DNA from: Candidatus Zixiibacteriota bacterium
Lineage (GTDB): Bacteria; Zixibacteria; MSB-5A5; GN15; FEB-12
NCBI GenBank assembly: GCA_021163775.1
Contig: JAGGTI010000079.1
Span: forward strand, 1-32,166
Length of the DNA: 32,166 bases
Direction: 5' to 3'
Positions 24,719 to 30,421 of this stretch are shown piece after piece. The notes under the pieces are model-generated. The model was not told where the DNA came from. It searched no databases and saw only the letters and a program-made list of their open reading frames with translations. Position 1 is the first letter of the stretch. Every line of letters begins with the position of its first letter. The translations under genes and the position numbers were made by a program.

Positions 24719-25888
24719 TTAGTCAATAATCATATAGTCTGGACGTTTCAACGAATTGAATTCGGATCCGGATACCGTACAGTATGCGCCGGTGAGTGGA
24801 AAGACGACTTTGTCACCGATCGAATGTTCCGGGATCATCAAGCCATCGTACATGACATCAAACGAATCACAGGTTGGTCCGGCCAGTACCGAGAGTTTGC
24901 CTTGGCCGGTGCGGTCAGTAATGACCGGATACTGGCACTGATCGTAGACGATACCGCTGAAAGTCGAATACAGGCCATCGTCCAGATAATACCAGACTTT
25001 GCCATCGCGCACCGCTTTGCCGATCACTGAGCAGACCAGTGTGACCGGACTGGCCGCGATAAACCTTCCCGGCTCACAGATGATTTCTATCTCCGGTCTT
25101 ATATGATTGTCAAGTGCTTTTGCGATCGGCTCGCAGAACTTATCAATCGGCATGATTGGATCGATATACTCAACCGGGAACCCACCACCAATGTCCAGCA
25201 ACCTGATATTAAACCCTGAGCCTTCAAGTTTGGTGATAAGTTTACTGGCGGTTTTAATGGCCCGGACGTAGTTCTCTGAGAAAATACACTGAGAACCAAT
25301 ATGGAAACAAAGCCCGTATACTTCGTGTCCGGTTTGCTTGATCGCTTCAGCCAGAACTGAAACCTGGTCAGTGGTGCATCCGAACTTGTATTGGAGATCA
25401 ACCACCGCTTTGGTATTGGTGTTGATCCGGTAGCGAATCATAATCTTCAGTGAGATGTCCTGGTACCTGGCCAGTTTGTTAATCTCGTCGATATTGTCGA
25501 CCACAAAGACTCGTATTCCAGCCGCTACGGCCTGATCAAACTCGCGCTCTGATTTGATCGGATGGCTGTGTATTGTCGAGTTGATATCGGCTCCAGCCCG
25601 AACGGTCGCATCAATCTCCTGCGCCGAGCAGACCTCGAACCGACAACCTTCGCTGTGTAATTCATCGAGGAAAGTTGGGTGATTGTTAGCCTTCACAGCA
25701 TAGTGTATGGTTGCCCGTGGAAGTGCCTGACTGAGAGTGCGGTAGTTACGCCGGATTTCCGAACGGGACAATAGCAGTAACGGGGATTCTGCCTGTTTGC
25801 GCTCGAACAGGTCATGAATCAGGTTAGCGTCAACACCGCGAAGCATTGCCGACTGTCTGACCTGCGAGAAAGCCAAAGAAATGGTCAT
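24719..25888 (-). CDS. Ornithine-type decarboxylase, PLP fold III
   Basis: This alanine-racemase-fold decarboxylase is of the eukaryote-like ODC type. The ATG at 25888 (MTISLAFSQV), with AAGGTG upstream, gives 389 aa; the track start at 25960 would run into speD. Lys66 in HYAVKANNHP binds PLP. The protein also has CFHIGSQC, DIGGGFP, CEPGRF and, near the C-terminus, GPTCDSFDVM with the catalytic Cys and Asp contributed across the dimer interface. Putrescine from ornithine fits the operon, which supplies SpeD and SpeE. A lysine- or dual-specific enzyme, or a carboxynorspermidine-type relative, cannot be fully excluded. It lies between speD (13 bp) and speE. Confidence 0.87.
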   Translation of the reverse strand: MTISLAFSQVRQSAMLRGVDANLIHDLFERKQAESPLLLLSRSEIRRNYRTLSQALPRATIHYAVKANNHPTFLDELHSEGCRFEVCSAQEIDATVRAGADINSTIHSHPIKSEREFDQAVAAGIRVFVVDNIDEINKLARYQDISLKIMIRYRINTNTKAVVDLQYKFGCTTDQVSVLAEAIKQTGHEVYGLCFHIGSQCIFSENYVRAIKTASKLITKLEGSGFNIRLLDIGGGFPVEYIDPIMPIDKFCEPIAKALDNHIRPEIEIICEPGRFIAASPVTLVCSVIGKAVRDGKVWYYLDDGLYSTFSGIVYDQCQYPVITDRTGQGKLSVLAGPTCDSFDVMYDGLMIPEHSIGDKVVFPLTGAYCTVSGSEFNSLKRPDYMIID

Positions 25889-25901
25889 AATAGCACCTTC
25901 T

Positions 25902-26324
25902 TCAGCTGATGGCAGATGCCGTTTTATCCGACTGATCCGAGCCGGTTGGTTTGTGGTCAAGGATTTCTTGTGAGATTGATGGTATCCCGCGCGGTATTTC
26001 GGTCACGGTCGCTTTGGTACTCCCCAGTGATTTCTTGAGATACTCGTTGGCCAGGTAGGGATCAACGGTTTGTCCACAGGTGAAGAAATCAACTGCGGCG
26101 TAATTATACTCTGGCCAGGTGTGTATTGACATGTGTGATTCGGCAATTACTACCACACCAGAGACACCCTGAGGCGCATAGCGATGAAAAACCGAATTGA
26201 CAATAGTAGCGCCGGATCGACGCACTGCTTCGAGCAAACTGTGTTTGATGTGTTCCAGGTTGTCTAGTTTGTCACCGTTACACTTTGTGTATTCGGCGAT
26301 CAGGTGGCGTCCAAGAATTTTCAT
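25902..26324 (-). CDS. speD: S-adenosylmethionine decarboxylase proenzyme
   Basis: It supplies decarboxylated SAM, the aminopropyl donor for SpeE. It is the short bacterial class that cleaves itself: Glu62-Ser63 in AESHMSIHTWPE is the processing site and Ser63 becomes the pyruvoyl group. His68 and Cys83 (DFFTCG) are the expected catalytic residues. At 140 aa it has a short extra C-terminal tail beyond the core. GGAG lies 8 bp before the ATG. It is the second gene of the operon, 19 bp after the regulator. Confidence 0.95.
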   Translation of the reverse strand: MKILGRHLIAEYTKCNGDKLDNLEHIKHSLLEAVRRSGATIVNSVFHRYAPQGVSGVVVIAESHMSIHTWPEYNYAAVDFFTCGQTVDPYLANEYLKKSLGSTKATVTEIPRGIPSISQEILDHKPTGSDQSDKTASAIS

Positions 26325-26343
26325 GCCGATATCTCCAGAAATC

Positions 26344-26886
26344 TTACATCTGTGGGGGAGTTGTTATCCAAAGCAGTTTGGTTACACTGCTATTTGTGTT
26401 CTTTATTTGGCTGGGACGGTTGGCCTGAAAATAGAAACAATGGCCACTCGGTACCCGGTATTCTTTTTTACCCAAAACCAGCGTGACGGTGCCCTTGAGC
26501 ACGTAGCCGAATTGTTCTCCCGGATGTGGGGCGAACCGTTCCAGTTCTTCTCCGGGTATCAATTCGACCATAATTGGATCCATCTCGTTATTGGTCGAGC
26601 CGGGAACTAAGAGTTCGAATTTACTGGCACCCTTGCTGTCGACCGAAATCCTGTTCGCGGGAGAGAAAACGACATCGACTTCAATATAATCGCTGAAAAA
26701 ATCACGCATACTGACCCCGAGAGCGTCCAGAATATCAGCCAGAGAGTCAACCGAAATCGAACACTGGTCGTTCTCAAATTGAGAGATGAACCCCTTGGTC
26801 AAGTTGGCGCGATCAGCCAGTTCGGTCTGGGTCAGGTCCGAAGCCAATCTAAGTGTTTTGGTTTTCTGTCCGATCTTCAGTTCCAA
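26344..26886 (-). CDS. XRE-cupin transcriptional regulator (PuuR-like) of the polyamine operon
   Basis: This 180-aa regulator has an N-terminal XRE helix-turn-helix (residues 5-62: TQTELADRANLTKGFISQFEND) and a C-terminal cupin (about 105-175: PHPGEQFGYVLKGTVTLVLG and SGHCFYFQANRPSQIKN). PuuR of E. coli, which responds to putrescine, has this architecture. The start is TTG, with AGGA 7 bp upstream. The gene is first in its operon, ahead of speD, ODC and speE. An inverted repeat lies just past the predicted transcription start, as expected for a self-repressing operator. Polyamine sensing by the cupin is inferred from context and family. Confidence 0.88.
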   Translation of the reverse strand: MELKIGQKTKTLRLASDLTQTELADRANLTKGFISQFENDQCSISVDSLADILDALGVSMRDFFSDYIEVDVVFSPANRISVDSKGASKFELLVPGSTNNEMDPIMVELIPGEELERFAPHPGEQFGYVLKGTVTLVLGKKEYRVPSGHCFYFQANRPSQIKNTNSSVTKLLWITTPPQM

Positions 26887-26909
26887 AGGTCAATCCTGCG
26901 TAAGCAAAG

Positions 26910-26940
26910 TTTAATAAACAATACATTTTTGTTTAGTTAA
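26910..26940 (-). promoter_or_regulatory. Operator-like inverted repeat at the polyamine operon start
   Basis: AAACAA (26916-26921) and TTGTTT (26929-26934) form the core with a 7-nt spacer, and flanking TTAA sequences extend the symmetry. It covers roughly +2 to +32 of the transcript from the promoter at 26949-26976, so a bound repressor would block initiation or early elongation. Confidence 0.6.
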
Positions 26941-26948
26941 GGCTGACT

Positions 26949-26976
26949 ATTATAACCGGAAACCGAATTTTGTCAA
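26949..26976 (-). promoter_or_regulatory. Near-consensus promoter of the polyamine operon
   Basis: On the minus strand a perfect TTGACA and a perfect TATAAT are separated by 16 bp. They lie about 65 bp upstream of the TTG start of the XRE-cupin gene. A second TTGACA is present further upstream. Such a strong promoter fits an operon that is normally held down by a repressor. Confidence 0.85.
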
Positions 26977-27026
26977 GCGCTTTTTCGTGCGCTGTCAAGG
27001 CAAAATAGAAATGTCCTATTTGGTTT

Positions 27027-27098
27027 TGTGCGTGGTGTACGCCCCCCGTGTGCCACGAGGTTCTGGAGCAGACGAGGGTGTCTGCCACCCACAAAATC
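27027..27098 (+). repeat. Composite REP repeat
   Basis: This is the same 72-bp unit as 23051-23122 (TGTGCGTGGTGTACGCCCCC...GCCACGAGG, then a GCAGACGAGGGTGTCTGC palindrome). It is followed by a partial extra copy of the tail, CTGCCGCCCACGAAAACAC. It separates the polyamine promoter from the barrel-protein promoter in the 26887-27209 gap. Confidence 0.86.
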
Positions 27099-27130
27099 TG
27101 CCGCCCACGAAAACACAACTGTGAATAGGG

Positions 27131-27159
27131 TTGACACTCAGCTCTCCGGGTAATATCTT
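27131..27159 (+). promoter_or_regulatory. Promoter of the small barrel-protein operon
   Basis: TTGACA and TATCTT are separated by 17 bp, about 50 bp before the ATG at 27210. AGGAGAG lies 7 bp before that ATG. Confidence 0.65.
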
Positions 27160-27209
27160 CAATCTATATATTAGACGATCTAAAGAATTCCAAAACAGGA
27201 GAGTAGCAT

Positions 27210-27791
27210 ATGAAAAAAGGACTTATTGCGGTCAGTCTGCTAATCCTGATGGCGGCGACAACGACCCAAGCCCAGGGAGGTGTGACGTTCGGCGTGGGCG
27301 CCTCCGGCGGCTTGACCTATCCAATCGTCCAGGACGATCAGGGTAATGGTACGGTTTTTGCCCTTCGCGGGCGCTGGTCACTGGGCGGGTTCGGCGTGTT
27401 GGAACCGACTCTGGCCTTCACCAAATACGGTGCCCCTGACCCATTTGAGATTGATGGTCACACAAGTCTTGACCTGGGCATTGATGGATCCAAACTTACA
27501 ATGTATGGGCTCAACTTCGTGTTGGGTGCCACGCCGGGCGCTGTTGGACTGAAACCTGTGTTCATGGGTGGTGTCGGATTCTACAAGACGAGCAACGACG
27601 ACACCGAAAATCTCCAGGAGAGCGAAACCAAATTGGGTTTCTCAGGTGGGCTGGGACTTGCGATCGGTCTCTCTCCTCAGTTCGAGCTTGATGCGCGCGG
27701 TCAACTCCATGTCATTCCTTCCGAAGGCGGCGCATCCAAAAAATCAGTAACACTGCTTGTTGGCATAAATATTAACTTTGGCGGAAATTAG
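27210..27791 (+). CDS. Small outer-membrane beta-barrel protein
   Basis: The 193-aa protein has a signal peptide ending in TTTQAQ (cleaved around residue 22). The glycine-rich strands that follow (TFGVGASGGLTYPI, FALRGRWSLGG, GLNFVLGATPG, VFMGGVGFYK, LGFSGGLGLAIGL) are typical of 8-stranded OmpA/OmpX-like barrels, and the last strand is TLLVGININFGGN. It resembles the generic outer-membrane barrel domain found in many FCB-group proteins; no specific ligand or function is recognised. It has its own promoter, and a lipoprotein gene starts 10 bp after its stop. Confidence 0.78.
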   Translation: MKKGLIAVSLLILMAATTTQAQGGVTFGVGASGGLTYPIVQDDQGNGTVFALRGRWSLGGFGVLEPTLAFTKYGAPDPFEIDGHTSLDLGIDGSKLTMYGLNFVLGATPGAVGLKPVFMGGVGFYKTSNDDTENLQESETKLGFSGGLGLAIGLSPQFELDARGQLHVIPSEGGASKKSVTLLVGININFGGN

Positions 27792-27801
27792 GAAGTACCC
27801 C

Positions 27802-28335
27802 ATGAGACTAATTAAAGAAAAACTGGCGGCAATGTCTCTGCTTGGGATCTTGCTCCTCCTGACCGGATGTCTCGTGTCCGGGACTTTTGTAGTTACGATT
27901 TTCATTAATGGTGAAGACTTCTCCACTTTCACCGGGCTATATCATTATGCGGTCGATCTCAGCACCGATTCGGATTGGGAAGACCACAAGGATAAGATCA
28001 AGGATGTTGATGTTATCGGAGTGGAACTGTGGATTACGAACAACGCTTCGGCCGCCACCACTTTCAATGTGTGGATAGATGACATTGGTGAACCGGAGTG
28101 GATGTCACTGGGTGAAGTAGATGCTAACGCGACTCCGATTCTTGAGGATGTCGTGATAGCGGTAGGGCCGAACCATATTACCTACGCCGAATCTCTCGGA
28201 TTAATACAGAATGTGACCACCCTGAAAACACTGGCTGAAAGCGGCCAGTTCCATTTCTATGGTCACTCGAGCTTATTGGCTGAGTACACCCTTGACTCGG
28301 CACGCGTGGTTGTTACCGTTTCTGCCGGTATCTAG
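27802..28335 (+). CDS. Predicted lipoprotein
   Basis: The start is the ATG at 27802, preceded by AGGAAG; the track start at 27778 lies in the previous gene. The 177-aa product has a basic N-terminus, a hydrophobic stretch and the lipobox LLTGC, with the lipidated Cys at about residue 23. The mature part is acidic and rich in beta-strand-forming residues (VELWITNNASAATTFNVWIDD and a C-terminal ARVVVTVSAGI), suggesting a beta-sandwich. I do not recognise a family. Its position 10 bp after the barrel gene and before a terminator suggests the two work together at the outer membrane. Confidence 0.75.
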   Translation: MRLIKEKLAAMSLLGILLLLTGCLVSGTFVVTIFINGEDFSTFTGLYHYAVDLSTDSDWEDHKDKIKDVDVIGVELWITNNASAATTFNVWIDDIGEPEWMSLGEVDANATPILEDVVIAVGPNHITYAESLGLIQNVTTLKTLAESGQFHFYGHSSLLAEYTLDSARVVVTVSAGI

Positions 28336-28367
28336 CGCGCCATAATTGGTATTCAAGTTGATAGACT

Positions 28368-28400
28368 GGCCGGTGTCCACCTCGGGTACCGGCCTTTCTT
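28368..28400 (+). terminator. Rho-independent terminator after the lipoprotein gene
   Basis: GGCCGGT and ACCGGCC form a 7-bp stem with a 13-nt loop, followed by TTTCTT, 33 bp after the lipoprotein stop. Confidence 0.75.
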
Positions 28401-28598
28401 GTGTCTGATACTGTGGAATATATGCTGTCGGCGCAGAATATGTCGATAAACGCACAATAATTGGGCGAAATTCGTGTTATTGAAACGCAGGGGATGCGCC
28501 TCTCATCGTGTTGATATACAATGAGATGGAACGTATGACGTTTTGGTGTAGTAGTATATAGCGCAGAGATTGCGGGAAAAGCATGGTTGATCTACTGT

Positions 28599-28613
28599 CA
28601 TGACAACGTCATG
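28599..28613. promoter_or_regulatory. Palindrome in the 28336-29049 non-coding region
   Basis: CATGAC-aac-GTCATG is a perfect 6-bp inverted repeat with operator-like spacing. It lies about 90 bp upstream of the predicted start of the candidate small RNA. I see no supportable gene between 28336 and 29049; the region holds a terminator, this palindrome and the structured elements listed below. Confidence 0.35.
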
Positions 28614-28690
28614 TTGCTTGTATGGCGTATGGAGGCAACGGATTAGGCGGGTGAACGAGTCGAGAATCCCGAGTTGGCATAGATATTGTA

Positions 28691-28696
28691 TATAAT
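28691..28696 (+). promoter_or_regulatory. Consensus -10 box for the candidate small RNA
   Basis: TATAAT is a perfect -10 box but no good -35 lies 16-18 bp upstream. An alternative reading is a weak sigma-54 site, TGGCATAGATATTGT (28675-28689), with GT in place of the conserved GC at -12. Either would start transcription close to 28700. Confidence 0.4.
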
Positions 28697-28702
28697 ACGG
28701 GT

Positions 28703-28835
28703 GCAGTTAGTTACTCTTAAATATACGCAGTATGGCGGTGAAGGGTATTTAAGAGATGGGGTTAAGGAGTTCTTTGTGAGGGAGGACTCCTTTACCGTTT
28801 AGAGAGGTGGCCAGGGCAGGCCACCTCTTTGTTCT
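28703..28835 (+). ncRNA. Candidate structured small RNA with three hairpins
   Basis: Three stems follow the TATAAT box in order. SL1 pairs CTCTTAAATA (28714-28723) with TATTTAAGAG (28746-28755), perfect over 10 bp. SL2 pairs AAGGAGTTCTT with the GGAGGACTCCTT region (28764-28792), about 11 bp including two G-T pairs. SL3 pairs AGAGGTGGCC (28803-28812) with GGCCACCTCT (28819-28828), perfect over 10 bp and followed by TTGTTCT, so it could be the terminator. The 5' end is set from the -10 box and the 3' end from SL3; both are estimates. It matches none of the RNAs I can recall (RNase P, tmRNA, SRP RNA, 6S). It could also be the leader or processing region of the tRNA transcript. Confidence 0.5.
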
Positions 28836-28836
28836 A

Positions 28837-28893
28837 GGCACGAGCTTTGGCCCGCTTCTCCTTCGGCTGACTTCCGATCGGGCGGCTCGTGCC
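28837..28893. other. Long imperfect hairpin after the candidate small RNA
   Basis: GGCACGAGC (28837-28845) pairs with GCTCGTGCC (28885-28893), and inside it GCCCG pairs with CGGGC. A smaller TCGG/CCGA stem closes the loop. It may be a fourth domain of the same RNA or a separate element. Confidence 0.5.
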
Positions 28894-29049
28894 AACTTAA
28901 TCCCGATTGATGTCGGAACCTGTTGTTTTGCCAGTACAGTATTGGGAGATAGGAATCTTGCCGATAGGGTGGTTTGGGTGAGATCGAATATCCGCTTGAC
29001 TAAGCGGCGCATTTTATTAGATTCATCGCTCCCGCAAGTTTGATGAAAT

Positions 29050-29123
29050 GGCGGTGTAGCTCAGTTGGTTAGAGCAGCGGAATCATAATCCGCGTGTCCG
29101 GGGTTCAAGTCCCTGCACCGCTA
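29050..29123 (+). tRNA. tRNA-Met (anticodon CAT, elongator type)
   Basis: The cloverleaf is complete. The acceptor stem GGCGGTG/CACCGCT has one G-T pair at its end, and the D stem is GCTC/GAGC. The anticodon stem GCGGA/TCCGC encloses ATCATAA (anticodon CAT), and the T arm CGGGG-TTCAAGT-CCCTG is followed by discriminator A. No CCA is encoded. The acceptor lacks the 1-72 mismatch and the anticodon stem lacks the three G-C pairs of initiator tRNA. A lysidine-modified tRNA-Ile2 is the only other option. Confidence 0.95.
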
Positions 29124-29236
29124 TATTCTCCAATAGTACGTTCCTCGACAGTCGCGTGGCACAGCCAGATCAGAACAACGTGTTAACTGGTTTAGAAAAT
29201 AGTCACCTTGGCCGACAATACCTAAGGGAGTAGACA

Positions 29237-30220
29237 ATGTCCTTAGATTCTAGTGCGCCTGCTACAGAACAACAATTTTTCGCGATATTTCTCGATTCGC
29301 TTCGTCTCGATGCGATCCTTGACTTCGATTTATACATCGAACAGGGTCCCGAGTTTATTCTGTATCGTTCTGCGCGTCTGCCATTTACGGAAAAGACGCG
29401 CCGGATGTTGCTGGAGAACAATACTACGCGGTTGTTCGTATCGACAGACAGTCGTCAGAGTTATCAACATTATCTGGAGTGCAACCTGCCGGACATTGTT
29501 CAGGATTCGAGTATCCAGGAGAGCGTTCGAGGAAGCATTGTCTATGACAGCGCCAAATTTCTGGTTAAGGATTTGTTTGCTAAACCATCCCTTGTGGAAA
29601 ATGTCCGGCGTGGGCAGGAGTTGATTGAGTCGACGGTCAGTTTCATTCTCTCCAGTGACTCGGCTATCTCTTGTCTTTTGCAAATCATGGCGTTTGACTA
29701 CACGACCTATACTCATTCAGTCAATGTCTGCACCTTGTCTTTGGCCCTGGCGCAATTTATTGGGATCAGAAATCCGAGCGAACTTGAGGCTCTCGGTACC
29801 GGTGCGTTGCTTCACGACATAGGCAAGACCAGAGTGGGAGAGCCTGTCCTCAACAAGATTGAGCCGTTGACCCCTGACGAGCTGTTCCTGATCAAGCGAC
29901 ATCCGCAGTGGGGTTGTGAACTGCTACAGAAAAGCAATCTGCTGGCGCCTGAGTCCTACTACCCCATCATCCAGCACCATGAACGGATGAATGGTTCGGG
30001 TTATCCACATGGCCTCGGCCGCAATGATATCCACCTCTTTGGCAGGATCACAGCTATTGCCGATGCATTTGACGCCATGACGACCGAAAAAGCCTACCGC
30101 CATGCGATTGACTCATATCCTGCTCTCAAAGAGATGTTCGCCGAGGAGGGCGCTTTCGATCCCGAACTGCTGAGCGAATTCGCCCGGATGTTTGGTCCCT
30201 CCGGCCTGATCGACGATTAA
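29237..30220 (+). CDS. HD-GYP domain protein (probable c-di-GMP phosphodiesterase)
   Basis: The 327-aa protein has an N-terminal region (about 1-120) like the variable domain often fused to HD-GYP proteins, then an HD-GYP domain (about 150-315). Key residues are present: His193-Asp194 in LLHDIGKTRVGEPVLNKI, HPQWGCELL, HHERMNGSGYPHGL with the GYP triplet at 255-257, and AIADAFDAMTTEKAYR. It should hydrolyse c-di-GMP. GGGAG precedes the ATG. It follows the tRNA gene and precedes a large sensor gene 201 bp downstream. Confidence 0.92.
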   Translation: MSLDSSAPATEQQFFAIFLDSLRLDAILDFDLYIEQGPEFILYRSARLPFTEKTRRMLLENNTTRLFVSTDSRQSYQHYLECNLPDIVQDSSIQESVRGSIVYDSAKFLVKDLFAKPSLVENVRRGQELIESTVSFILSSDSAISCLLQIMAFDYTTYTHSVNVCTLSLALAQFIGIRNPSELEALGTGALLHDIGKTRVGEPVLNKIEPLTPDELFLIKRHPQWGCELLQKSNLLAPESYYPIIQHHERMNGSGYPHGLGRNDIHLFGRITAIADAFDAMTTEKAYRHAIDSYPALKEMFAEEGAFDPELLSEFARMFGPSGLIDD

Positions 30221-30421
30221 CGCCACCTGAATCCAAATCTGTCAACCCCCTGTGGTTTCGTTGCTTATCTGCCTTGTGTATCCACGGCAAACAGCCGATA
30301 TTGTCTTAAGGGCAAGTGTCGCCCAGTTGAGCTGAATCAGGATGCGCGGTTAGTCTCCGTGCCTTGTTCGCCTGATTCTTTCCGATACTCAAAGTTGGCT
30401 GGTGGCCATAGAGAAGTAATT

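Noticed and set aside
28749-29012. Minus-strand ORF of 87 aa (and plus-strand ORF 28807-29043)
   Set aside because: Both run through the perfect hairpins of the candidate RNA, have arginine-rich or low-information sequence, and show no family likeness or ribosome binding site.
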